A DNA stretch of 64,000 nt. Source: Actinocatenispora sera. GTDB lineage: Bacteria; Actinomycetota; Actinomycetes; Mycobacteriales; Micromonosporaceae. Within the stretch, counting starts at the first letter, position 1. Every line of letters starts with the position of its first letter. Both the position numbers and the translations under genes were made by a program. The DNA lies in NCBI RefSeq assembly GCF_018324685.1, contig NZ_AP023354.1, positions 5,884,426 to 5,948,425 of the forward strand. Reading direction: 5' to 3'. Positions 41,390 through 50,320 of this stretch are shown in pieces. Under the pieces are notes generated by a model that was not told the origin of the DNA, ran no database searches, and saw only the letters and a program-made list of their open reading frames with translations.

Positions 41390-42694
41390 TCATCCCGCGG
41401 CGTCCATCGCCTTGACGAAGCCGGCCGGGTCGAGCTGCTTGACGAACAGCTTCTGCACGTTGGTGTTCACCGCGGCACCGGCCGACGGCGACAGCGCCTG
41501 GTCCCAGGCGAGCTGGAAGTGCGGCGCCGCGGAGACGAGGTCGTAGCAGAAGGTGGCGAAGTCGGCGGCCTTGCTCGTGGCCAGCTTCGACTTGATCCCG
41601 TTCACCGGTGGGATCTCGCCGATGCCGATCATGGCACCGATGTACGCGTCGCTGGCCAGCGTGTCGAGCAGGAACTTCGTCGCCTGGCGCACGTGCTTGC
41701 CGCCCTTGACCACGGAGAAGTAGTTGGTCGGCACGCCGACCACGTTCTTCGCGTCGCCCTTGCCGCCCGGTACCGAGGGGAACGGCACCCACCCGAGTTG
41801 GTGCCCCGAGACGAACTTCGGGCTGGACGACACCTGCGTCTGGTACTCCCAGGAGCCCATCACGTGCATCGCGCACTTGCCGGTGGCGAGCAGCTTCGAC
41901 GCGGCCTGGTTGTCCGAGCTGACCGACGGGTAGTTGGTGCCGAAGGCACCGCGCTCGACCAGCTGCACGCAGTGCTCGGCGGCGGCCCGGATCGCCGGGT
42001 GCCGCCAGGCGCCGGGCTTCTTCGCCACCAGCGCGTCCACCACCTCGGGACCGCCGATGCGGTCGGTGAAGTACATCAGGTAGATCAGCTCGGTCCAGCC
42101 CTGCGCGCCGGCGAGCGCGATCGGGGTGATCTTCTTGCGCTTGAACAGATCCACCAGCGCCAGCAGTTCAGGGTAGCTGGTCGGCGGCTTCGCACCGGCC
42201 GCGGCGAACACCTTCTTGTTGTAGAACAGCACCTCCGGCTGGATGCCGGACATCGGCAGCCCGTACTGCTTGCCGCCGAGCGCGGCGCCGGCGAGCACGC
42301 TGGGCAGGAACGACTTCGCCACGGCCGGGTGGTCGGCGAGCGCGGAGTCCAGCGGCTGCACCTGGCCGGCATCGACGAACTGGGCGAGGTTGCCGCCACC
42401 CCAGTTGAAGAAGATGTCCGGCGCGTTCGGCGAGCCCATCGCCACCTGAAGCTTCTGCTTGTACGGGTCGTTGACGTACGTGGTCATCTTGACCTTGACC
42501 GAGGAGCTGGCGTTGAAGGCGTCGATCCGCTTCTTCAACACCGGGTTCTCGGTGTCGCTCTGCAGCACCCACAGCTGGATCGCGTCGCTGCCGCCGCCGG
42601 CCGGGCCGGAGGTGCCGCAACCGGCGACCGTGACACCGGCGGCAGCCGCGCCGGCCAGACCGAGTACCGAGCGTCGGGTCATCCGCATGGTCAT
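41390..42694 (-). CDS. Sugar ABC transporter substrate-binding lipoprotein (BxlE-like context)
   Basis: The 434-residue protein has a Tat lipoprotein signal (MTRRSVLGLAGAAAAGVTVAGC, lipobox VAGC). The mature domain matches CUT1 solute-binding proteins (SPNAPDIFFNWGGGNLAQF, LLATGKCAMHVMGSWEYQ). GGGAGG lies before ATG 42694. It is divergent from the GH3 gene, and two CCGAAA-N-TTTCGG dyads lie between them. Order and operators match beta-xyloside (bxl) loci of Streptomyces, so xylo-oligosaccharide binding is a fair guess. Confidence 0.88.
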   Translation of the reverse strand: MTMRMTRRSVLGLAGAAAAGVTVAGCGTSGPAGGGSDAIQLWVLQSDTENPVLKKRIDAFNASSSVKVKMTTYVNDPYKQKLQVAMGSPNAPDIFFNWGGGNLAQFVDAGQVQPLDSALADHPAVAKSFLPSVLAGAALGGKQYGLPMSGIQPEVLFYNKKVFAAAGAKPPTSYPELLALVDLFKRKKITPIALAGAQGWTELIYLMYFTDRIGGPEVVDALVAKKPGAWRHPAIRAAAEHCVQLVERGAFGTNYPSVSSDNQAASKLLATGKCAMHVMGSWEYQTQVSSSPKFVSGHQLGWVPFPSVPGGKGDAKNVVGVPTNYFSVVKGGKHVRQATKFLLDTLASDAYIGAMIGIGEIPPVNGIKSKLATSKAADFATFCYDLVSAAPHFQLAWDQALSPSAGAAVNTNVQKLFVKQLDPAGFVKAMDAAG

Positions 42695-42759
42695 GTCTCG
42701 CCCTCCCGCGGAGTGGGCCACCCACCGTCCGGCGGGCGTGACGAACATCCGAAAACTCT

Positions 42760-42882
42760 CCGAAAGTTTCGGATCGCTCGTAAGCTACGACGGGTCGAGC
42801 GATCGGTCAATACCTCGCCATCATCCGGTTCTGCCGGTATGTTGAGTCCGGCTTGCTCTCGGCACCGCTCCGAAACTTTCGG
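42760..42882. promoter_or_regulatory. Two BxlR-type operators, CCGAAA-N-TTTCGG
   Basis: CCGAAAGTTTCGG at 42760-42772 and CCGAAACTTTCGG at 42870-42882 are perfect dyads centred 110 bp apart, one near each divergent gene. A partial CCGAAAACT precedes the first. LacI-type BxlR/XlnR regulators of Streptomyces are reported to bind CGAA-N-TTCG. Each operator can serve one transcription unit. Confidence 0.8.
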
Positions 42883-42910
42883 GCCGGTGCCCGCGGTCGG
42901 AAGGAGTCGG

Positions 42911-45351
42911 ATGACCACCTGCGACAAGGACGTCGAAACGACGGCATGGCGCGACGCGTCGCTTCCCGTCGCCGAGCGGGTGGCGGACCTGCTTGCCCGG
43001 CTCACCCCGGCCGAGAAGATCGCCCAGTTGTACGGGGTGTGGGTCGGCGCGGACGCCGACGGTGCCGGGGTCGCGCCCTACCAGCACGACCTCGCCGACG
43101 AGCCGGTCGACTGGCCGGCGCTGATCCGCACCGGGCTGGGCCACCTGACCCGCCCGCTCGGCACCGCACCGGTCGAGCCGGCGCGCGGCGCCGCGGCGCT
43201 CGCCGCCGCGCAGGCCGAGATCGTGGCCGCCGGGCGGTTCGGCATCCCCGCCATCGCGCACGAGGAGTGCCTGTCCGGGTTCACCGCCTGGGGTGCCACC
43301 GTCTACCCGACGCCACTGGCCTGGGGTGCGAGCTTCGACGCCGAGCTGGTCGAGCAGGTCGCCGCCCGGATCGGTACCGCGATGCGCTCGGTCGGCGTGC
43401 ACCAGGGCCTGGCACCGGTGCTCGACGTGGTCCGCGACCCGCGCTGGGGCCGTACCGAGGAGACCATCGGCGAGGACCCGCACCTGGTCACCGCGATCGG
43501 CACCGGGTACGTGCGCGGCCTGCAGTCCGCCGGCGTGATCGCCACCCTCAAGCACTTCGCCGGGTACTCCGCCTCCCGGGCCGGCCGCAACCTCGCGCCG
43601 GTGTCGATCGGACCGCGCGAGCTGGCCGACGTCGTCCTGCCGCCGTTCGAGGCCGCGGTGCGCGAGGCGGGCGCCGGCTCGGTCATGCACTCGTACACCG
43701 AACTCGACGGGATGCCGGTTGCCGCCGACCCGGCGCTGCTCACCGGGCTGCTGCGGGACCGCTGGGGATTCACCGGTACGGTCGTCGCCGACTACTTCGG
43801 GGTGTCGTTCCTGGAGACGCTGCACGGGCTCGCCGCCGACCCGGCGGAGGCGGCCGGGCTCGCCCTCGCGGCCGGCGTGGACATCGAGCTGCCCACCGTG
43901 CGCTGCTTCGGCGCCCCGCTGCTCGCCGCGCTCGCCGCCGGCCGGGTGCCGGAGTCGCTGATCGACCGGGCCGCCCGCCGGGTGCTGACCCAGAAGTGCG
44001 AGCTCGGCCTGCTCGACCCCGACTGGTGCCCCACTCCCCCGCGCTCGGCCACGGTTCCGCGGCCCGGTCGGAGGCGGACCCCGCGCCGGATGCCGCCGAC
44101 GGCGGCCCGGTCACCGACCCGGGTGCGGGCACCCGGATCGACCTCGACGGCGCGGCAGATCGCCGGCTGGCGCGCCGGCTCGCCGAGGAGTCGGTGGTAC
44201 TGCTGCGCAACGCGCACGGCACGCTGCCGTTGCCGCCGGCGGCGCGGATCGCCGTGGTCGGGCCGAACGCGGACGATCCGCGGGCGATGTTCGGCTGCTA
44301 CTCGTTTCCCAACCACGTCGGCATCCACCATCCCGACGTACCGATCGGCATCCCGGTCGAGTCGTTGCTCGGCGCGCTGCGGGCCGAGCTACCGGACGCC
44401 ACGATCCGGTACGCGCCGGGCTGCGAGGTCGACAGCCGCGACGAGGCCGGGTTCGGCGCGGCCACGGCACTCGCCACCGGCGCGGACGTGTGCGTCGCGG
44501 TGCTCGGCGACCGGGCCGGACTGTTCGGCGGCGGTACCTCCGGTGAGGGGTGCGACGTGGGCGACCTGCGACTGCCGGGCGTCCAGCACGAGCTGCTCGC
44601 CGCACTGGTCGCGACCGGTACGCCGGTGGTGGCGGTGTTGCTCGCCGGCCGGCCGTACGCGCTGGACGAGCTGGACGACCGGCTCGCCGCCCGGATCCAG
44701 GTGTTCTTCCCCGGCGCGGAGGGCGGGCCGGCGATCGCCGGCGTGCTCTCCGGCCGGGTCTGCCCGTCGGGACGCACCCCGGTGTCGGTGCCGCGCCGAC
44801 CGGACGGGCAGCCGACCACCTACCTGGCGCCGCCGCTCGGCCACCGCACCGAGGTGTCCAGCGTCGACCCGACCCCGCGGTACCCGTTCGGCTCCGGCCT
44901 GTCCTACACCCGCTTCCGGTGGTCGGACGTGCAGGTCGACGGCCGCGCGCCCGGCAGCGAGCCGGTGCGCGTCGCGACCGACGGCACGGTGCAGGTGTCG
45001 GTACTCGTACGCAACGTCGGCGACCGCACCGGCACCGAGGTGGTCCAGCTGTACCTGCACGATCCGGTCGCCGAGGTGACCCGGCCGGTGGTCCGGCTGA
45101 TCGCCTCGGTGCGGGTGCCGCTGGACCCCGGCCACGCCGCGCGGGCCGACTTCACCGTGCCCGCCGAGGCCGCCGCGTACACCGGTCGCGACCTGTACCG
45201 GCTGGTCGAGCCGGGCGACCTGGAACTGCGGCTGTCGACCTCCAGCGCCGACCACCGGCACGCCGTGGCGCTGCGGCTCACCGGCCCGCGCCGCCGGCTG
45301 GACGACCGCCTGCCCGGCGCGGTGGTCGCCCGGGTCGAGGGAGCACCATAG
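42911..45351 (+). pseudogene. GH3 beta-xylosidase/beta-glucosidase (BxlA-like), split by an apparent frameshift
   Basis: From the ATG at 42911 (AAGGAG upstream) the first frame encodes the GH3 TIM barrel with LKHFAGYSASRAGRN and the nucleophile Asp in TVVADYFGV. It leaves the family pattern after DWCPTPP. The second domain (EESVVLLRNAHGTLPLPP, GGTSGEGCDVGDLRLPG) and the fibronectin-like third domain (YPFGSGLSYTRF, then a beta-sandwich) follow in another frame to 45351. The switch point falls at the C5 run 44036-44040; one additional C restores one protein of about 813 residues. No signal peptide: cytoplasmic hydrolysis of imported oligosaccharides. Confidence 0.85.
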
Positions 45352-45433
45352 CCTGCGACAGCACGGCCTGCACGGAACAACCCGCGACGGCAGCCCCACG
45401 GCGATGCCGGCACTCGTCTGCGAAGGAGGCAGC

Positions 45434-46447
45434 GTGGCCGACGACTCCCGCGTCACCATCACCGCGATCGCGCATGAGGCGGGCGTGTCCGTACCCACGG
45501 TGTCGCGGGTGCTCAACGGCCGGTCGGACGTCGCACCGGACACCCGCGAACGCGTCGAGCAGCTCCTGCACGAGCGGGGGTACCGGCGGCGGCAGTCGCG
45601 GTCCCGACCCGCGGCGGGCCTGATCGACCTGGTGTTCAACGACCTGGACAGCCCGTGGGCGGTGGAGATCCTGCGCGGGGTCGAGGAGGTCGGGCACGAC
45701 GCCGGTACCGGAACCGTGGTGTCGGCGCTGCACCGGCGCACCGGCCCGACCCGTCAGTGGTTGAAGAGCCTCCAGGACCGCTCCACCGACGGGGTCATTC
45801 TCGTCACCTCCGACCTGGAGCCGATGCTGCAGGCCGAGCTGCACCGGCTGGATGCACCGGCGGTCGCGGTCGACCCGGCCGGGACGCCGGCGCTGGACGT
45901 CCCGACCGTCGGCGCGACCAACTGGGCGGGCGGGTTGACCGCCACCGAACACCTGCTCGCGCTCGGGCACCGGCGGATCGGGCTGATCGCCGGGCCGCCG
46001 CGGCTGCTGTGCAGCCGGGCCCGGCTCGACGGGTACCGGGCCGGGCTGGAGTCGGCCGGCATCGCGGTCGACGACGCGCTGATCGCGCCCGGCGACTTCT
46101 ACCACGAGTCCGGATTCCGCGGCGCCGACGCGCTGCTCGACCTGCCCGATCCGCCGACCGCGATCTTCGCCGCGAGCGACCAGATGGCGTTCGGGGTGTA
46201 CGAGGCGGTCCGCCGCCGCGGCCGGCGGGTACCGGACGACATCAGCGTGGTCGGCTTCGACGACCTGCCGGAGGCCCGCTGGGCCAGTCCGCCGTTGACC
46301 ACCGTGCGCCAGCCGCTGGCGGACATGGGCCGGGTCGCGGCCCGCACCGTGCTGCAGCTCGCCGCCGGTCAGGCACCGGACAGCCGCCGGGTCGAGCTGG
46401 CCACCGAACTGGTCCGGCGGGAGAGCACCGCACCGCTGGGCCGCTGA
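45434..46447 (+). CDS. LacI-family regulator (BxlR-like)
   Basis: The 337-residue protein has a LacI HTH (ITAIAHEAGVSVPTVSRVLN) and effector domain (VGATNWAGGLTATEHLLALG, IFAASDQMAFGVYEAVRRRG, VVGFDDLPEARWASPPLTTV). GTG 45434 was chosen because AAGGAGG lies just before it. It follows the GH3 gene after 82 bp and most likely represses the GH3 gene and the importer through the CCGAAA-N-TTTCGG dyads. Confidence 0.92.
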   Translation: MADDSRVTITAIAHEAGVSVPTVSRVLNGRSDVAPDTRERVEQLLHERGYRRRQSRSRPAAGLIDLVFNDLDSPWAVEILRGVEEVGHDAGTGTVVSALHRRTGPTRQWLKSLQDRSTDGVILVTSDLEPMLQAELHRLDAPAVAVDPAGTPALDVPTVGATNWAGGLTATEHLLALGHRRIGLIAGPPRLLCSRARLDGYRAGLESAGIAVDDALIAPGDFYHESGFRGADALLDLPDPPTAIFAASDQMAFGVYEAVRRRGRRVPDDISVVGFDDLPEARWASPPLTTVRQPLADMGRVAARTVLQLAAGQAPDSRRVELATELVRRESTAPLGR

Positions 46448-46521
46448 TCGTCCTCCGGCGGTCGCCGGCCCGGAGCCCCACCCGGCGTCGGCGATCCGCC
46501 GGATCGCGCGCGGGCGAGGGT

Positions 46522-46719
46522 TCAGCGGTACAGGGTGCGCATGCTGACCTCGTCGCCGCCGCGCCGGGGCGTGGTCGGAGCGGCGCGGGCGTACCGCCGG
46601 GCGGTGGCGTCGGCGTAGCGGCGCAGCCGCCGCTCCGTGCGCCAGGCGCTGTACAGGACGACCGTCGCCGCGATGTCGATGCACAGCAGCGTCACCAGAA
46701 GCACGATCGCGAGCCGCAT
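46522..46719 (-). CDS. Small single-pass membrane protein
   Basis: The 65-residue product has one N-terminal helix (LAIVLLVTLLCIDIAATVVLY) followed by a basic Arg-rich cytoplasmic tail. GGGAGG lies at proper distance before the ATG, which supports translation. It converges on the LacI gene. No family recognised. Confidence 0.6.
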   Translation of the reverse strand: MRLAIVLLVTLLCIDIAATVVLYSAWRTERRLRRYADATARRYARAAPTTPRRGGDEVSMRTLYR

Positions 46720-47285
46720 CTGCAGACCCTCCCGAGGTGACCGCCGACGCGTGGGGATGGCGCGGGGCGGCTGGCGCTCATCGGGGCGGATCGGGCCGTG
46801 CGCGGTCCGGGTCGGCGGTGCGCACCGGTCGCTCCGGTACGGCCGGCGATCGCATCGGCGGGGTCGCTTCGATGGGCGTCGGTATGAATCGCGCGGCGGC
46901 GGGGGCGCGTCGACAGGCTCGGCACCGAGTCGTTCGGGCCCACCCGCGCCGGGGCGTTGGAGTCGGCAGCTTAGTACCAGATGCGCTGGGTGACCAGCGA
47001 CTTGCCGGCGATCCGGGCGAAACCCGCCCGAAGATCACGTTTGGTGGTCACCACCGCGCCGCGTCGTCACCGTACCGGATCCGCCAGGATCCGGGCGCAG
47101 CCGTCCGGTCGGGTGGCGCGTGTATCCACCGCGCGCCGGGCGCGGCTGGGGTGTGTCCGGCGCGCACCTCGGGGGCGGGGTAGGTGGGGCCGCGGGCCGT
47201 GGCGCGAACGGCCCGCGACCCCACCCGGCCGCCCGCGAACGGCCGCTACCTGGCGGCGGATGTCCGGCTCGGGCATGCTTGCGCC
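46720..47285. other. Long intergenic region before DUF574 methyltransferase
   Basis: No gene with normal codon bias or ribosome site is seen in these 566 bp. A small dyad GGTGG-TCA-CCACC lies at 47043-47055 and could be an operator for the methyltransferase gene. No promoter pair was convincing. Confidence 0.45.
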
Positions 47286-48071
47286 ATGGCGGACAGCGAC
47301 GAGGAGCGGCCCAATGCCGCCCGGATGTACGACTACTTCCTCGGCGGTGCGCACAACTTCGCGGTGGACCGGCAGGCGGCCGAGGCAGCCCGGGCCGCGT
47401 TCCCGGCCCTGCCGGAGACGATGCGGGCCGGCCGGGCCTTCCTGCGCCGTGCGGTGCACTTCCTGCTCGACACCGGGATCGACCAGTTCCTCGACCTGGG
47501 CTCCGGCATCCCGACCGTCGGCAACGTACACGAGATCGCCCGGCTGGCGAACGTGCCGGCACGCGTCGTGTACGTCGACGTCGACCCGATCGCCGTCGCG
47601 CACTCCCGCACCCTGCTCGCCGACGAGCCGGCCACGGTGATCGTCGACCGCGACGTCCGCGACGTCGCCGGGGTCCTGGCCGATCCGCAGACCCGCCACA
47701 CGCTCGACTTCGACCGGCCGATCGGGCTGCTGTTCAACGGCGTGCTGCACTTCGTCCCGGACGCCGACGACCCGGCCGGGCTGGTCGCCGCGTACCGGCA
47801 GGCGGTGGCGCCCGGCAGCTACCTGGCGATCGGGCACGCCACCGGCACCCGGCGCAGCGCCGACGGCGAGGCGGAGATCGGCCGGGCCCGCAAGGTCTAC
47901 TCCGACGCGGGTGAGCGGGTCAGCCTGCGTGGCCGGGACGAGATCGCGGCGCTGTTCGCCGGTACGACGCTGGTCGAGCCGGGCGTGGTCGAGGTCGACC
48001 GGTGGCGGCCGGACGAGGCCACCGAGGCGTTCGGCCTCGCCGGCTACGCCGGCGTCGCCCGCATCGACTGA
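47286..48071 (+). CDS. DUF574-type SAM-dependent methyltransferase
   Basis: The 261-residue protein has the DUF574 (S-adenosyl methyltransferase) opening NAARMYDYFLGGAHNFAVDR, motif I FLDLGSGIPTVGNVHEIA, then VVYVDVDPIAVAHS and LLFNGVLHFVPDADDP. These proteins are abundant in actinomycetes; targets are generally unknown. A paralogue lies at 52610-53452. It stands alone with a long upstream gap. Confidence 0.92.
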   Translation: MADSDEERPNAARMYDYFLGGAHNFAVDRQAAEAARAAFPALPETMRAGRAFLRRAVHFLLDTGIDQFLDLGSGIPTVGNVHEIARLANVPARVVYVDVDPIAVAHSRTLLADEPATVIVDRDVRDVAGVLADPQTRHTLDFDRPIGLLFNGVLHFVPDADDPAGLVAAYRQAVAPGSYLAIGHATGTRRSADGEAEIGRARKVYSDAGERVSLRGRDEIAALFAGTTLVEPGVVEVDRWRPDEATEAFGLAGYAGVARID

Positions 48072-48103
48072 CCACCCGCACGCCGGCGACACCGCCAGCG
48101 CCA

Positions 48104-48165
48104 CGATCGCCGCACCGGTCGTCGTGCCGCGATCGCCGCACCGGTCGTCGTGCCGCGATCGCCGC
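48104..48165. repeat. 26-bp tandem repeat, 2.4 copies
   Basis: The unit beginning CGATCGCCGCACCGGTCGTC is repeated exactly at 48104 and 48130, then breaks off after ten bases at 48165. It fills the gap between the converging methyltransferase and propeller genes. It may serve in termination, but no hairpin was convincing. Confidence 0.7.
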
Positions 48166-48175
48166 GGCGCGGAGG

Positions 48176-49348
48176 CTATGCCGGCATCGCCCGGAGCGAC
48201 GTACCGCCCGCACCGCGGCGCCGGCGGTACCAGAGCGCCCCGACCGCGCACAGGATCGCGACGAGCAGCGCCACCCCGCCGACGACGGTACGCAGCCACC
48301 AAGCGGGCGGCGGCCCGTAGTCGGCGGCGGCACCGGTCACGGCCAGGTGCCGCGAGTCGATCAGCGCAACGGCGACGTCGTCGAGCGTGGCGCCGGCCGG
48401 CACGGTACCGATTCGCCGGACGGTACCGGTGTGCGCCAGCGGTTGCCGCAGCAGCGCCCCGCCGTCGGTGACCAGCAGGGTCTGCGCGTCGGCCCAGCCG
48501 ACGAACCGGGCGTGCTGGTCGCCGGGCGGCGCCGGGGGTGTGTCCCCGCTGCCCGGGTCGGTGGACGCGAAGTGCACCGACCGGCCGTCCGCGCCGGCCA
48601 GGGCGAGCCAGCGGCCGTCCGGCGACCAGGCGTGCGGCCCCGCGAGCGTGCCGCCGATGTCGGGCAGCCGACCGGCGAGCACGCCGCTGCTGTGCGCGAC
48701 CTGGATGTCACCGCCGACCTGCACCGCGATGCTGCCGCCGTCCGGGGAGAACGCTGCGCCGCGGGCGGTGCCGGTCGCCAGCGGCACGCTGGTGCCGGCC
48801 TTCGGGTCGAGCAGGACCACGCTGTCCGGGCCGGAACCGGCCGCGGTCACCGCGCAGACGATCCGCGTGCCGTCCGGAGCGAACGCCAGCGCGCGCACCC
48901 GCCTGGCACCGTGGATCCGGTACGAGCGAACCGATCCGTCGCCGAGCCGGACCAGCCGCAGCACGTCGTCGATGCCGCCCACCGCGACGCTGCGCCCGTC
49001 CGGGCTGAGCAGGCCTTCCCCGTCGGTGTGCCCGGTGAACACGTGCCCGCCGAGCACGCTGCGGTAGTCGGTGCCGTCCGCACCGATCACGAGCTGCCCG
49101 GAGTCGCCGTACCCGACGAGCGCGATCGCCGCCCCCAGCGGCGCCCGCCGCACCGACGAGGCGGTCGACGACCAGCCCCCGACCGTACGGGGAAAGGACG
49201 GTCGCCGCGGCGCCGGCTGCCGCCCTGGATCGGCCGCCAGCCACGGCACCAGCACCAGCGCCACGACCACCACCAGTACCCCGGCCGCCACGAGCAACGG
49301 AGTCCTGACCCGCCGAGCCGCCGCCGGCGCCTGCTCAACCAGTTGCAT
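48176..49348 (-). CDS. Membrane protein with WD40/TolB-like propeller domain
   Basis: The 390-residue protein has an N-terminal helix (residues about 17-37), an outer domain with repeated blades (LLSPDGRSVAVGG, LAFAPDGTRIVCAV, AFSPDGGSIAVQV, AWSPDGRWLALAG) and a C-terminal helix followed by basic RRRRGAGG. The propeller is thus held between two membrane segments outside the cell. It resembles in plan the sigma-factor partner at 8823 but has no adjacent sigma gene. Role unknown. Confidence 0.75.
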   Translation of the reverse strand: MQLVEQAPAAARRVRTPLLVAAGVLVVVVALVLVPWLAADPGRQPAPRRPSFPRTVGGWSSTASSVRRAPLGAAIALVGYGDSGQLVIGADGTDYRSVLGGHVFTGHTDGEGLLSPDGRSVAVGGIDDVLRLVRLGDGSVRSYRIHGARRVRALAFAPDGTRIVCAVTAAGSGPDSVVLLDPKAGTSVPLATGTARGAAFSPDGGSIAVQVGGDIQVAHSSGVLAGRLPDIGGTLAGPHAWSPDGRWLALAGADGRSVHFASTDPGSGDTPPAPPGDQHARFVGWADAQTLLVTDGGALLRQPLAHTGTVRRIGTVPAGATLDDVAVALIDSRHLAVTGAAADYGPPPAWWLRTVVGGVALLVAILCAVGALWYRRRRGAGGTSLRAMPA

Positions 49349-49493
49349 TGCCCCATCTTGCCCGGATCAACCCCCACGAGTGACCCCGCATCCGCCCACG
49401 GTCCACCGGATCAACGCCGGCGCCACCAGGGGGCCGCCTCGGTCTCTCGCCTGCGTCGCAGCGGTCCGCGACCGACGCCGGCTACGCCTGTCC

Positions 49494-49574
49494 CTACTTC
49501 GCCACCAGGACCGCACCGACGAGGAACAACCCCAGCACGACGAGCGAAAACGCATCACCAACGGCTCTGCTCAC
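49494..49574 (-). CDS. Possible 26-residue membrane peptide
   Basis: The GTG-started frame reads about 26 residues with a single hydrophobic helix (FSLVVLGLFLVGAVLVA) and ends in Lys. GAGGG lies about 8 bp before the GTG. It begins 27 bp after the stop of the small GntR regulator gene on the same strand, so it may be a co-transcribed small membrane protein. No homologue is recalled; evidence is the composition, ribosome site and position. Confidence 0.4.
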   Translation of the reverse strand: MSRAVGDAFSLVVLGLFLVGAVLVAK

Positions 49575-49601
49575 TCGCCGGCCCTCATCAGCACACCACG
49601 G

Positions 49602-49850
49602 TCAGGAATCGGAGTCTCGGTCGGCCGACTTGACCACGTAGACGGCCACGCCGGGGAGGATCTTGACCACGCCACGATCGGCCAGCAGGCGCAGGGCGTG
49701 CCGCAGCGTGTTCCGGCCGACGCCCAGATCCCGGGACAGCTCGATCTCGCCGGGCAACCTGACCGGCCACTCGCCCGACTCGATCCTGGCCTCGATCACG
49801 TCGGCCGCCTGCTCGTACTTGTAGCGAGGGACGTCACCGGAGATCTCCAT
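49602..49850 (-). CDS. Small GntR-type winged-helix regulator
   Basis: The 82-residue protein is little more than a GntR winged helix: YEQAADVIEARIESGEWP, LPGEIELSRDLGVGRNTLRHAL, then ADRGVVKILPGVAVYVV. It lacks the usual ligand-binding domain. Stand-alone GntR HTH proteins are frequent near integrative elements of actinomycetes. Codon bias is slightly weaker than in the neighbours. Target unknown; the divergent 81-residue gene is the nearest candidate. Confidence 0.85.
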   Translation of the reverse strand: MEISGDVPRYKYEQAADVIEARIESGEWPVRLPGEIELSRDLGVGRNTLRHALRLLADRGVVKILPGVAVYVVKSADRDSDS

Positions 49851-50020
49851 GAGGCCATGGTCGGTGTCCAGAAGGGCCGAGGCTCGTTGGTCAGCGGCAG
49901 GTAGCTCCTAGGAGTTTCTGGACTCGGATGGGAGCGGAGCGTAGAGTCCACGGCCAGCAGACACTCCCGCGAGCAAGCAAGAGCGGCTCGCTCGCGGCAC
50001 CAGCCGAAAGTAGGTCCAGC

Positions 50021-50266
50021 ATGGGTCAGGGAATCGTCCACCGCACGGTCAAGGTCCCGCCGGCAGGCTCGCAGGTCTTCATCTCCCCCGCCGCCGGAGT
50101 CCACGGCCAAGGGAGTTTCTGGGGACTGCTCGTCTCCAGCACCGATGGGCTGGTCGACGACCACGCGTACCTCAGGGTCTGCCGAATCGAGGATGTCGAC
50201 GGTGACGCCACCGTTCGGACGTTCTACTGCCAACTGTCCGGGCTGCTCGTGAAGGATGCCGAGTGA
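50021..50266 (+). CDS. Hypothetical 81-residue protein
   Basis: The frame from ATG 50021 encodes a soluble-looking protein rich in Val and Gly (GSQVFISPAAGVHGQGSFWG, then RTFYCQLSGLLVKDAE). No domain is recognised. The ribosome site is weak (GTAGG). Codon use is less GC-biased at third positions than in surrounding genes, and the region has a competing antisense frame, so the call is moderate. Confidence 0.45.
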   Translation: MGQGIVHRTVKVPPAGSQVFISPAAGVHGQGSFWGLLVSSTDGLVDDHAYLRVCRIEDVDGDATVRTFYCQLSGLLVKDAE

Positions 50267-50320
50267 CTTCTGGATGGCCCTGGTCCGGTCCGGGGCGCGA
50301 TGTTCGCGCAGTGAGGGCGG

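Noticed and set aside
41519..45079. A 1186-codon plus-strand frame that would fuse the GH3 gene to upstream sequence
   Set aside because: The part before 42911 is antisense to the binding-protein gene and crosses the operator region; ATG 42911 has AAGGAG and fits the family start.
48104..48165. Possible CRISPR-like repeat
   Set aside because: The repeats are directly adjacent without spacers and there are only 2.4 copies; no cas genes are near.
49796..50233. Minus-strand frame of 145 codons overlapping the 81-residue gene
   Set aside because: It overlaps the GntR gene start in another frame, has no ribosome site and loses protein-like character in its second half.
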